A stretch of 64,000 bases of DNA from Limnephilus marmoratus (taxonomy: Eukaryota > Arthropoda > Insecta > Trichoptera > Limnephilidae): NCBI GenBank assembly GCA_917880885.1, contig OU862913.1, positions 22,143,286-22,207,285 of the forward strand, in the 5' to 3' direction. Each line of letters starts with the position of its first letter. The stretch's first letter is position 1. A model generated the notes under the pieces. That model searched no databases. It was given only the letters and a program-made list of their open reading frames with translations, and was not told the origin of the DNA. This document shows, one piece after another, positions 34,487 through 44,622 of this stretch. The position numbers were made by a program, and so were the translations under genes.

Positions 34487-35035
34487 GTAGCCTCCCAAAA
34501 ACTGGGCGTACTGTACAGGGCCCTGTACAAATCACAAGTGCGCCCCACGGTTGAATTTGGCAGCCACCTCTGGTCTGGAGCTCCAAAATACCTGAAAAAT
34601 ACCCTCTCTAAAAAGACTCTGTGTAGAAACGGGCGGTCCGCTTAATAGATTCTCCCATCTTAACAGACGGATTGCAATCTTTAGAGCACAGGCGTCCGGT
34701 GGGAATGCTATCCTTGTTCTACCGGTATTACAATGGAAGATGCTCCGAGGAACTAGCGTCATTGATCCCTTCGGCACCGGTGCATAGTCGGGAAACGCGC
34801 CAAACACGTGCCCAATATTTGTACACGGTTGACATTTGTCACATGAGAACGGGTCATTTCTTCGACTCGTTCTTGTGTTCAACAGCTCGGCTGTGGAATG
34901 ATTTGCCGGTCTCTGTGTTTCCTCCTTCCTACAACATGGGTCTCTTCAAGACCAATGTTCATTTCTTCCTCTCCTCAAAAAGACCCTCCACACAGCATCC
35001 CAGATAACATAGGCCCTGAGGGAAATTATTTTCCG
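34487..35035 (+). mobile_element. LINE-1w, second copy in opposite orientation
   Basis: Nearly identical to the 33.6-34.1 kb copy, inverted. About 50 bp are deleted after KLGVLYRA, and a change near 34600 shifts the frame (NTLSKKTLCRN). The C-terminal 111 codons (34672-35007) stay open. The 3' end stops inside the stem-loop at TTATTTTCC, with no poly(A), so it did not arise as a normal full 3' insertion or was later cut. Confidence 0.85.
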
Positions 35036-35732
35036 CCTGATACTCGCTAGTTATAAAATAAATAAATATTTATATCCGGTAGTTTTGAAATTTTTCAATA
35101 TGTCAAGTTTAAAATTTTACATTGGTATTTAATAATACATTTTTTGAATTCTTCTAACGTCTTCCTTTGAGGAAATTATGAAAAAGACAAACATACTCAA
35201 TTTATTTTTCCTCGTGCTGTGGAAATTCCTATATTTTTATTTAAGTTATTTATTAAAATTTCCGTAGAAAAGTGCGCGAGCAAAGATATCGCTACTTTGG
35301 TTGGACATAGTTCTAACTTCACTTTATCTTGTTCATAGATACGAGGTGTCATAGTTTGCAAGGACGATTTTTCGCAATCTATTTACCAATATCTGATTTT
35401 GAGGTTGAATCTTGTGTACCTAATGTATTTTAGTTTAACATGTCTTAAAATAAAATGTTTAAATATGACGTATACTTACCAATTTAGAACATATCTAAAC
35501 GTGCAAATAGAACCATGTACAACCAATTAGGGAATGATAAATAATTAATTGCATAAGGTTCTAACTACATTTTCCTAATGCCAATTTAATATTTTTTCCC
35601 ATTATTATTTTCTCTTGTCTTTCTTTTTACTTCTTTCATTTTCTCTGTTCTGTATTTCTTATAAATTTTATTAACAAATTTATTTTTCCAAAATACATGT
35701 TTTTTAAGTATAAAATGTAATAATGTGTATAT
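35036..35732. other. Non-coding AT-rich stretch
   Basis: No gene or repeat edge recognised. Confidence 0.4.
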
Positions 35733-35931
35733 TTAAACTCAACAAAGATAGCACCTACTATTTAGAAATAACGTATGTTGTTCAATTTTCACGCATATTT
35801 GATTAGTCATGTGACATGCTGGTATTATCTGTCTCTTTCGCAAACCATGTGAAACAGAGGTCAATATTTAAGAAAGAAAAATGAACACTATATCTCTATG
35901 ACTTACAAAAATTGGGTTAGACTATATATAA

Positions 35932-36211
35932 CTAGCAGACCCGGCCACACGTTGCTGTGGCTAACGAAACACAACGCCATTACCCAACCTTTATAAAATC
36001 CACACCACCCACTTGCCTGCTGCCCGCTGCCTGAATTGAATATTTGAATTTCTCGGCTTTTCTCTACTATAATAAGCATGTATTATACATATAAACCTTC
36101 CTCTTGAATCACTCTGTCTATTGGTGTAAACCGCATGAAAATCCGTTGCGTAGTTTAAAAGATCAATGCGCGCATACATTTTGAGCGACTTCATTTTATA
36201 CTATGTAATGA
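35932..36211 (-). mobile_element. Complete 280-bp Helitron, left arm copy
   Basis: On the minus strand it starts TCATTACATAGTATAAAATG after an A and ends CCGGGTCTGCTAG before a T, with the CCACA/TGTGG hairpin just upstream. It is the counterpart of 38607-38886. Confidence 0.85.
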
Positions 36212-36890
36212 TATAATTTGGTTTATTGTACAATACAAAAAAATAGTACAAGAGATGTGTGAAATTACGTTGTTTTCAAATTGTATGAAAAATAGTTTTA
36301 AAATAGATAAAATGTACAATGTAAATAGGTGAAATTTGAATGACAATGTGGAATATCATTTAACACTAATGGCCCTCCGTGATAGCGACCAATTTCGCGC
36401 ACACTGTTACTAATTTCAAGATTCATCAGCCTGACTCAAGGAGTGTCAAAAAGAACAATCTTTCAAAATCAATTTATAATTTTTTTGTGAAAAAGAGTCA
36501 ATACGGCTAAAATTTGATTTAAAAATGACATATTTCCGGTTTTCTCTGGTTATTCCCTCTTATGTCAGTTAGAACCTTGTCCAACTAGAGTGACGTTATT
36601 ATATGTGTATTAGGTGTTTCTGACGTCATACTTAATACAAACAAGGTATGCACGTTTATGGTTATAACATGTAGTCTGTTAGTTTAATAAAGCAAACATT
36701 GTTAGAGATATTGGAAAAATGCATTGGGTGCTAAGTGAACAAATACAGACTGTTTTAAATTTGCACTCTACAAAAGAGATCGATTTTTTGTTCGCAAAAT
36801 ATAACAAAATGTTTCAAATCACTAAATTATAGCAATCAAATCTAGGAATCCACAATTGAGTGTTGGTACCTTCCCTGGTGTATGATGTTG

Positions 36891-37610
36891 TGAATACAGA
36901 ATCCCAACCGCTACCATTTGGAGCCAGTGATACTATGGCATCCCTAATTATTAGGGTATGTTGTGAGACTGAAGGTAGCGGGCAGAGGAAGGAGATGGGA
37001 AAGAAGAAGGTACCTAAATATATTTAGTAAAGTAAGTACAGTAAATAAGTAAAGTACACGAAGTACCAGGACAATTTGGGAGGCGGGAATGGGTACCGCC
37101 GCCCCGGGAACCTTTATTGGATAACCAACACCTCTGCCATAGGTCACCCCAAGTGGTTCGCTACGTTTGGTGATTAAGCAGGGGTGCCCGGGTTCATGGG
37201 GTGAGGTTTGTCTAGGTCTTGGAGGCGGATGACCAGGACATACTGAACCCCAGATTCCTACCCACCCCTTGAACCCTTTTCCTTCCCAGAACTCTCCTCT
37301 CCTTCCTTTCCTTAAAAAAAAACCTCCACACAGCATCCCCAAAGATGACAAAGGCCCTGAGGGAAATTATTTTCCTCAGGGCCTCCTGTGTGGAGCTCAT
37401 GTAAAAAAAAAAAAAATTCAGATCTGGTCAACAAACTCGGCTAAAGTCGTTTCAAGTAACGCTTCAATTCTGAATGGTGGTCTTACATCAGGGCGATACT
37501 GAGAGTATCTTCCATTCTGGAATGTGCAAATATTTCTACTCTATATTATTTTAAATGATTTTACTGTGATTGATTCCCGCGACCTTCGGATTTCTAATCG
37601 ACAGCTTTAT
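36891..37610 (-). repeat. Family B SINE, split by a family A insertion
   Basis: Minus-oriented body at 36891-37070 (GAGCCAGTGATACTATGGC, GTGAGACTGAAGGTAGC) and 37417-37610 (ATTCAGATCTGGTCAACAAA, GGTGGTCTTACATCAGGGCG, GATTCCCGCGACCTTCGG). The tRNA head is partly lost. The family A copy at 37075-37416 lies between. Confidence 0.8.
37075..37416 (+). mobile_element. Family A, internally deleted subfamily, complete tail
   Basis: 5' end TTTGGGAGGCGGGAATGG; 3' stem-loop AGGCCCTGAGG/CCTCAGGGCC, TGTGGAGCTCATGT and poly(A). About 120 bp between GGAGGCGGATG and ACCAGGACAT are missing, the same junction as in the copy at 61243-61573, so these are sister copies. Confidence 0.9.
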
Positions 37611-37616
37611 CATACA

Positions 37617-37890
37617 GAATGAATGCTGTAGAAATGAGATTCCTGAGGCGTGTGTGGTAAAACCATGTATCATCGTTTAAGAAATTTGGAGATTCAAAAA
37701 TAATGCACCGCAATCGTAATGGGTAAGATTAAGAAAGCGACGCTTAGATGGTTTGGGCATACAGATCGAATGTACAAAGAAATGAGTGTATTAATATGTG
37801 ACGCGAATGAGAACGGTAGAACAAATCGAGGACGACCGAGAAAAACATGGCACGATCAAGTGAACCAAATACTCCTTGAGTCAGGCAGAT
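37617..37890 (+). pseudogene. LINE-2w C-terminal relic
   Basis: Translates in pieces as NAVEMRFLRRV, MGKIKKATLRWFGHTDRM, CDANENGRTNRGRPRKTWHD and QVNQILLESG. It is the homologue of the 51846-52472 LINE. One frame shift and an internal deletion. It overlaps the inner edge of the right arm of the inverted duplication. Confidence 0.8.
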
Positions 37891-38017
37891 GAATCTTGAA
37901 ATTAGTAACAGTGTGCACGAAATTGGTCGCTATCACGGAGGGCCATTAGTGTTAAATGATATTCCACATTGTCATTCAAATTTCACCTATTTACATTGTA
38001 CATCATTATCATTATCA

Positions 38018-38584
38018 TCATTACATAGTATAAAATGAAGTCGCTCAAAATGTATGTGCGCGTTAATCTTTTAAACTACGCAACGGATTTTCATACGGTT
38101 TTCACCAATAGATAGAGTGATTTATATGTATAATACGTGTAAATTATATTAGAGAAAAGCCGAGATATTTAAAGAAAACATATTTTTGTGCGATTTAAAA
38201 CGGCTGGCGGGCCGTACTATAGTCACTTTTGAAATTTGTTATACGGAAGAAATTGGAAAATAGATGTGCTAGAGTAAGTAGGTATTTGATTTGAATTATT
38301 TTTTTTGATGAAGTCGCTCAAAATGTATGCGCGCATTGATCTTTTAAACTACGTAACGGATTTTCATGCGGTTTTCACCAATAGATAGAGTGGTTCAAGA
38401 GGAAGGTTTATATGTATAATACATGCTTATTATAGTAAAGAAAAGCCGAGAAATTCAAATATTCAATTCAGGCAGCGGACAGCGGGCAGCGGGCAGCAGG
38501 CAAGCGGGTGGTGTGGATTTTATATAGGTTAGGTAATGGCGTTTTGTTTCGTTAGCCACAGCAACGTGTGGCCGGGTCTGCTAG
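38018..38584 (+). mobile_element. Helitron with duplicated 5' half
   Basis: Start TCATTACATAGTATAAAATG and end CTGCTAG (38581-38584) match the 280-bp family. The GAAGTCGCTCAAAATGTATG segment appears twice (about 38037 and 38310), the first followed by about 130 bp of unique sequence. It may be two Helitrons, the first 3'-truncated. Confidence 0.75.
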
Positions 38585-38606
38585 TTGTACAATAAACCAA
38601 ATTATA

Positions 38607-38886
38607 TCATTACATAGTATAAAATGAAGTCGCTCAAAATGTATGCGCGCGTTGATCTTTTAAACTACGCAACGGATTTTCATGCGGTTTTCGCCAATAG
38701 ATAGAGTGATTCAAGAGGAAGGTTTATATGTATAATACATGCTTATTATAGTAAACAAAAGCCGAGAAATTCAAATATTCAATTTAGGCAGCGGGCAGCA
38801 GGCAAGCAGGTGGTGTGGATTTTATAAAGGTTGGGTAATGGCATTGTGTTTCTTTAGCCACAGCAACGTGTGGCCGGGTCTGCTAG
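38607..38886 (+). mobile_element. Complete 280-bp Helitron, right arm copy
   Basis: TC start after A, CTAG end before T, 3' hairpin intact. Same length and flanks as the left-arm copy, including GTACAATAAACCAAATTATA upstream. Confidence 0.85.
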
Positions 38887-39106
38887 TTATATATAGTCTA
38901 ACCCAATCTTTGTAAGTCATAGAAATACAGTGTTTATTTTTCTTTCTTAATTATTGACCTCGGTTTCACACAGAGACAAGAGACAAGTAATACCAGCATG
39001 TCACATGACTAATCAAATATGCGTGGAAATTGAACAACGTACGTTATTTCTAAATAGTAGGTGTTATCTTTGTTGAGTTTAATCTTGCAATCGTATATAT
39101 AGATAG

Positions 39107-39905
39107 TAGGCTTGTTGAAAAAGTATCGATATATCGATATTTTAAATTCAATATATCGATATTTTTAGTCTATATACTTTGATCTGATATATCGATACAA
39201 AATATCCAATATCGAAAATTGTATCAAAAACGACATTTTTTTAAATTTATGTATTTAAAGTTACTAGAATCCAAAACCGTATAGGAACAAACGGAAAAAT
39301 GTAACTGTATTGGGCCATGACATCTGGCGGTTGAAATTTTAACTATTAATAGCTTACAAATCTATTGTCTTTGCATTAGTATTTGTGATCAGTGATCACT
39401 AATACTATCTCATGTGTGTAGGTACATACATAGAAATGTATGCTATTTTTCGCCATTTTTTTCTAAGCCACTCCTATGTGTTGATTCCCAATTGTCTATG
39501 ATTATTGACTATACCTTGTTCCAAACACGAAGTCCTTTTTGACAGATTAATACGCCAATAGAATGTTACTGAGACGCATACAAACTTTGTATGCGTCTCA
39601 GTTTACATATATAAAGTTAGAAGACAGCTTTTTAGTTTTTCATATTTTTGTAATTATTACGTAATAAAAATGAATAGTGGTAAAAATACCTTCATTTTTA
39701 TTGGGATTTTTGTACATTAAAAAAGCAAATTGTGTACAAAAATTACTATTGATAATATTGAGCTGAATACACTATTTTTTTAAAAACGCAAAATTTGTAA
39801 ATTTGACCGATACATCGATATTTTTTCCTCGATATATCGACGTCGATATTGATACTTTAATAAATATCGATGCATCGATATTTTTTTTCACTTTCGTCAT
39901 CCCTA
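39107..39905 (-). mobile_element. hAT MITE family H, complete
   Basis: An 8-bp TSD, ATAGATAG (39099-39106 and 39906-39913). Ends TAGGCTTGTTG and the inverse of TAGGGATGACG; TATCGATA runs at both ends. 799 bp, the uninterrupted counterpart of 17577-18702. An internal CTTTGTATGCGTCTCAG hairpin with its inverse is at about 39575-39602. No coding frame. Confidence 0.85.
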
Positions 39906-40009
39906 ATAGATAGCAGCCAATAAGTTGTACGTTAAGAGAATGAAGATAATGTTGGTAGTTTTTAGTCGAAGTATGATGATGACAGTTAAAAGTGACCGAA
40001 TTGGATATA

Positions 40010-40082
40010 GACACCTTAGCTCAGTTGGTAGAGCACTTGGCATGTAAGCAAAGGGTCCGGGGTTCGAGTCCCAGAGGTGCCA
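40010..40082 (+). tRNA. tRNA-like sequence, probably pseudogene
   Basis: 73 nt fold into a cloverleaf with acceptor GACACCT/AGGTGCC (one mismatch), a perfect D arm GCTC/GAGC with loop AGTTGGTA, and a T arm with loop TTCGAGT (one mismatch). The anticodon arm is poor: the stem has two mismatches, and base 33 is A where U is nearly invariant, before TGT. There is no intron or encoded CCA. A non-functional tRNA or SINE head is more likely than an active tRNA-Thr. Confidence 0.5.
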
Positions 40083-40264
40083 ATATGTTTTTCTGATTTT
40101 TCTGTCTCCAGATTTTCGATTGAGTTTCGCTGATATTGTCTTCATTTAATTAAATATATTATTTATTACATATACCTATTTAAACTTTTAATATCCTGTT
40201 TTTAATACATTTAATACGTATAATATCTATTACATAATATTTTAATTTCGTTATATATTTAGTA

Positions 40265-40566
40265 CTAGCTAAAAAAACACAACGCCATCTACTGGATGGT
40301 TACCCAACCTTTATAAACACCGCCATCTGTTAATTTGCATACAAATCAAATCCACACTGCCCGCTTGCCAGTCCGCTTTCCACCACATACAGACATTCTC
40401 CTTTATATTTCAACCAACTTACACAAAACCGTGATAAATTATATACCTAAACCTTCCTCATGAATCACTCAATTATCTATTGGCGAAAACCGCACGAAAA
40501 TCCGTTCAGTAGTTTTTGAGATTATCGCGAACACACAGACAGACAGACAGTCGCGGAATGTAGAGA
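40265..40566 (-). mobile_element. Non-autonomous Helitron
   Basis: On the minus strand it starts TCTCTACATTCCGCGAC with a (CTGT)n-like run and ends near TTTTTTTAGCTAG before a T. The 3' hairpin is worn (AACGCC and GTGTT remain). A deleted relative starting TCTCTACGTATTATAAATT is at 46832-46980. Confidence 0.75.
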
Positions 40567-40573
40567 TTAAATT

Positions 40574-40925
40574 AAATGGATTTTGGCGCAGACGTTATAA
40601 CAATAAGCTCTATACTTTGTTTAAGGAGCTAAACGTCGCAAAATTTATAAAACTGAGAAGACTTCGGTAGCTGGGTCGTGTGGAGAGAATCGAGAACCGA
40701 GCATCAAGCACCAAAGTCCCTGCTGAACTCAAGACCAATAGGGCGAAGGAGCCTGGGAAGACCAAGATTAAGATGGAGGGACAACGTCCTCAAAGAAGTC
40801 AAAGACATATTTATCTTGGAGCTTCTAAACTTTAGAGAACTGGCACAATACCGAGATGAATGGAGGAAGATTCTTGAGGAGGCCAAGACCCACCAGGGGT
40901 TGTAGAGCCAATAGTGATGATGATG
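40574..40925 (+). mobile_element. 5'-truncated LINE end, related to the 12.6-kb LINE
   Basis: A 12-bp TSD, AGAGATTAAATT (40562-40573 and 40926-40937), brackets it. Frames read KLRRLRQLGRVERIEN, then GRRSLGRPRLRWRDNVLKEV and FRELAQYRDEWRKILEEAKT before the stop. The 3' UTR is GTAGAGCCAATAG and a (GAT)n tail. This is the C-terminus downstream of RT in RTE-like elements, with one frame shift near 40680. It inserted exactly across the Helitron's 5' edge. Confidence 0.85.
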
Positions 40926-40937
40926 AGAGATTAAATT

Positions 40938-41439
40938 AATACGTTGAAAAAAAGTAAAAACTCTTGTCAGTTTCACAGAGACATAACGTCGACGCCACAC
41001 GTCGCGACGCCGGATGGAAATGAACAGTAAAATTATCTCGGTGTCCCTAATTACTAATTAGCTTCCATTAATTAACTATTGAACCATAAGAAGAAGAAGA
41101 CGATCGTTTAATGTATAAATTAAATATGTTTGAACATAACCTCTTCTGTAGAATTACATAGGATCAGCACAGACGTGGAAATGACGCTTGGAAAAAAACT
41201 TTTTTTTTTAATAACAATGTATGATGTTCTTATGAAAAAAAAACTATCGCATGTTGTGGAAGGAATTTAATTTAAAAGAACAACTTTAAGTACGCCATAA
41301 ATTGAAACTGGACGAGAAATGCAAAATGAATTACATTGCTTAGAAGGAAAAAGTTACGCACGCGACATTTTCTTACGTACCTTACGTTTGTTTGGATTTT
41401 CCAGTTGAAATTATTAAAATAAATTAATACTAGTTTTTT
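40938..41439. other. Non-coding stretch
   Basis: No gene or repeat edge; a short (AAG)n run is near 41090. Confidence 0.4.
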
Positions 41440-41650
41440 ATGTGAATACCGCTCAAGAGTCCCAACTGCTCCCAACCAACATCTGTAGCTAGTGAGACTA
41501 TGGCATCCCAAGTTGGAAGACTGAAGGTAAGGGAATCTGGCTATTCGGATCTGAATATACCAAAGCCATTTAGCAACATTTCGATTCTGATTAGTGGTAT
41601 TTCACCAGGGCGATACTGAAAGTATCTATCAGTCTGGAACATGCCGCAAA
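41440..41650 (-). repeat. Family B SINE, head missing
   Basis: Minus orientation: GAGTCCCAACTGCTCCC, GTGAGACTATGGCATCCC and CAGGGCGATACTGAAAG are present. It ends at GGAACATGCCGCAAA, where the tRNA part should follow. Confidence 0.8.
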
Positions 41651-41812
41651 CGGAGACGCGGACAGCTCAGAATCATGCAACTTCAATACCTCTTTTGAAA
41701 AAGCATTAAAAGTGGGGAAAATATGGTTAAATAGGGTACGTTAGATTAAGTTATGGGCTATCTCTCATTTTTTTAATGACTAATTAATGAATACTTTAAT
41801 AATTACTACTTT

Positions 41813-42201
41813 GACGGCCGGCGTGGTCTAGCGGTAAGGCTCTTGACTCACAATCCGAAGATCGCGGGATCGAATCCCGGGGTGGGCTGATTGATGGTGT
41901 TATTTCATTTAAAATAATATTTAGTATATTTGCGGCACGTTCCAGAGTGGAAGATACTCTCAGTATCTCCCTGGTGTAAGACCACCAATCAGAATTGAAA
42001 CGTTGATTGAAATGGCGTTAGCCATGTTTGGTGACTAGATCTGGATAGCCAGGTACTTCCCCACCTTCCTCTTCCTCATCTCCTTCTCCTCCCCACAATC
42101 TTCAGCCTCACAACATACCCCAATTGGGGATGCCATAGTCTCACTGGCTTCAGATGGGAGCAGCTGAGACTCTTGTGAGTTACATATTACTATAAAAAAA
42201 G
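41813..42201 (+). repeat. Family B SINE, full length
   Basis: tRNA-type pol III promoter: A box TGGTCTAGCGG (41824-41834) and B box GGGATCGAATCCC (41867-41879). The body runs from AATAATATTTAGTATATTTGCG through GTGACTAGATCTGG and CCCAATTGGGGATGCC to TTGTGAGTTACATATTAC and a short A-rich tail. About 390 bp. It is one of three copies with a complete head. Confidence 0.9.
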
Positions 42202-42239
42202 AATTTTCAAAGGGGTGTCGAAATGCCACTTTGTTGAAT

Positions 42240-42430
42240 TATCGTAAAACATTATGAAATAACACAAATTATTCAAATAAAATTTACTTGCCCATGCCGG
42301 AATTTGAACCTATTTGAATAGCCAGGTACTTCCCCACCTTCCTCTTACTTCAGCCTCACAATATGTCTCACTGACAACAACACACGGGAGTAGTTAGGAC
42401 TCGTGTGCGGTATTATCATTTAAAAAAAAT
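42240..42430. repeat. Composite of two family B pieces
   Basis: A minus-oriented head (about 42255-42312, TTTACTTGCCCATGCCGG with an inverted B-box-like TTTGAACC) is joined to a plus-oriented body (AATAGCCAGGTACTTCCCC to GTGCGGTATTATC). An internal deletion removes the middle of the body. Confidence 0.6.
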
Positions 42431-42619
42431 GCTTTTGATAAGTAGCATTTCCTTGTTCCATGATAACTCAGAATCTTGCAATTTTAACACTCTTCTAAGA
42501 AAAGTCATTAAAAATTATGAAAAAAATAGACCGTAACCATTTTAAATTTTTTTTTTCATCACATTTAATGATTTTTCAAAGCAGGTGTTGGAGTTGCATG
42601 GTTCTGAGTCGTCCGGTCA

Positions 42620-43005
42620 CCGCATTTTTTAATTATTCTACATAGAAGATTGATTTTATCACATATTTTTTTATTATTTAAAAATGCATGTAATTGGCGT
42701 AAAAATAATAAATATACAATTTTGCTATAATACCAATAAAACAAATCACAATTTATTAAAGAAATAGACAATATTTTTCATCAGATAATCTAGAATCTGA
42801 GAAAATTTCAAGTGACCAGATAAACCGAACATCGCAAATAGTTGTTTTGTAACAGGATATTTTCTTTGACATACAAAATATGACTGATTATTATTTTCAG
42901 AGACGACATGCCGTGAAGTTGATTTTAAATATTGAATACACAATCGCTAGATATGTGATCTATCTCATTTTGAGAGAAAACAGATGTCATGATTCATCAA
43001 TATAA
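42620..43005. other. Non-coding AT-rich stretch
   Basis: Nothing recognisable. Confidence 0.4.
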
Positions 43006-43209
43006 TGCCGGATAAGAGTCCCAACTGCTCTCAACCATCTGGAGACAGTGAAGCATGATATTCCCAATTGTATTTTGAGAGGATGAAGGTAGCGGGGGGG
43101 AGCAGGGTGGAGGAGAGGAAGGTGGGAAGTACCTGGCTATTTAGATCTGGTCACAAAATACGGTAAAAGCCATTTAAAGCAATATTACAATTCTGATTTG
43201 TGGTCTTAA

Positions 43210-43631
43210 GGGTCCGCAACCCAGATTTGTACCGATTTATTACATATTTCCCACACGGTAAGTTTTAAAGCTCTTAAAAAAATATATGTTATTCTTGAAG
43301 ATAATATCTAGACTTTACCCGCCCCGAAACGCAAATTATATAAAATTCCCTCGATAGAAAAAAATCGCGAATTATGCTCCAAAAATTATTATTAACACGT
43401 TTGTTTCAGTTATTTTAAGTTTATGTGTATGGAAAAATTCACAGTGTTTCTTTAAATGCTGTTTAAGATAATGCCCGCGAGATTTTTGCTGTATTTTAAA
43501 CGAGTCGTGTTTTATTAAACATTTTCGCAATTTTCGCATCGATTTTGTCGCTGTAAATGTTAGCGCTCTCCTCTAACATTCGTAATTTCGTATCTCTCCA
43601 TCTTTTCCTTTTCGGGCCCGGTTGCAGAGCC
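43210..43631. mobile_element. MITE P, TTAA-flanked
   Basis: TTAA at 43206-43209 and 43632-43635. Ends GGGTCCGCAACCC and the inverse of GGCTCTGCAACCGG. 422 bp, inserted cleanly in a SINE. No coding frame. An internally homologous, end-truncated copy is at 57645-57915 (minus). Confidence 0.8.
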
Positions 43632-43824
43632 TTAACAGCATGGCGATACTGAGAATATCTTCCACTCTGAAACGTGCCGTAAATACAGGGCCGGATCTAC
43701 GAAATCTAGCGCCCTGTGCAGTAGGTACCGATGGCGCCCCCCCCCTACATTTTTATTTTGATTAAAAATTCGTTCACCACAATCTTTTTTTATTTTTTTT
43801 TATTTTTTTTTTTATACTAATTTA

Positions 43825-44178
43825 TCAAATAAAATCAAGACATATAAAGGGTATAACCCTATCTAAAGTTTCCGAATAAATAAGCCACGATCTATGTAAT
43901 TCTTCTCCATTAGGCAGTTTCTTGTAATAATACTTAGTATTAAATTTACGCTTATTCGTAATAGGAAAATCAAAACCTTTCAATTGTACGGGACCTTCCT
44001 GAACTAATAAACTAATGGAATTTTGAGATAACTTTGGCCAGCATCCGGGATCTTTCAATTCAAGCTCTGAAAACAGAATTAAATTTAAACTGCTATCAGT
44101 AACGTTATTTTTATCTTCTAATAATTCGACCGAAAGAATTTGTGCAATAGATATCTGTTTAGATGTGCTCGGGACCAT
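43825..44178 (-). pseudogene. TTF-type zinc-finger segment of hAT transposase
   Basis: 118 codons from ATG to stop. Key run: DPGCWP, then FPITNKRKFNTKYYYKKLPN, GEELHRSWLIYSETLDRVIP and FICLDFI. Spacing matches the TTF-type zinc finger found at the N-terminus of ZMYM1/hAT-like transposases (RKF, YY, LPNGE, R-WL-YS). A stop closes the frame soon after, and the rest of the transposase is gone. Unlikely to be functional, though a short DNA-binding peptide cannot be excluded. Confidence 0.75.
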
Positions 44179-44513
44179 TGTAACGTCATTGCGCGGGACA
44201 TCATTTTTTATCGGTGCTGGAGAAATTGGAATAAAAAAATTCCCAATGGAAACGAGGTTTTTTGTGTCATTATGCTCTTTAATTCTACGTTTTAGATTTT
44301 TTTAATTATTGTTCTTTAATTAATTATTGAAAGTTTTTTTTTTAATTATTGTTCTATTCATTGTAATCCACAATCCACAACCTCTAACATCCAATAGAAA
44401 TTTAGTTATAAATTAAAAAATCTAATAATAAATCTAATAATATAACCTCAAATTTGTACCTTGCATTTCCATTTCCCCTGTGTTCTGTGTTGAGCGAACA
44501 AACATCAAACAAA

Positions 44514-44622
44514 TTAGTAATAATTAGTAATAATTAATAATAATTAGTAATAATTAATTAGTAATAATTAGTAATAATTAGTAATAATTAGTAATAATTA
44601 GTAATAATTAGTAATAATTAAT
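44514..44622. repeat. (TAATAATTAG)n microsatellite and hairpin
   Basis: About ten 10-bp units with small variants. Directly after it, ATACCATAGATA and its exact inverse (about 44622-44651) form a 12-bp hairpin with a 6-base loop. Confidence 0.85.

Larger units (their letters stand above)
35733..39082. repeat. 3.3-kb inverted duplication (long inverted repeat)
   Basis: The left arm (35733-36445) and right arm (37871-39082) are inverted copies. The outer ends are TTAAACTCAACAAAGAT and its inverse at 39066-39082. The inner ends are CTGACTCAAGGAGT and ACTCCTTGAGTCAG. Both arms carry the same 280-bp Helitron at the same site. The right arm alone has a second Helitron (38018-38584), and a 75-bp segment near 36240-36313 exists only on the left. 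The spacer (36446-37870) holds SINE, family A and LINE pieces. Confidence 0.85.
41665..42615. repeat. Dispersed repeat O, three copies
   Basis: CTCAGAATCATGCAACTTC with TCTTTTGAAAAAGCATTAAAA (41668-41745) recurs at 42468-42545 in plus and at about 42565-42615 in minus orientation. The last two form an inverted pair around an A/T tract. Family B SINEs lie between. Class unknown. Confidence 0.55.

Noticed and set aside
33729..34882. Plus and minus frames of 111-129 codons antisense to LINE-1w
   Set aside because: They mirror each other in the two opposed LINE copies; only the sense frames carry LINE motifs.
41824..41890. Functional tRNA gene
   Set aside because: The A and B boxes belong to the head of a repeated SINE (same head at 45851 and 51106), not a single tRNA gene.
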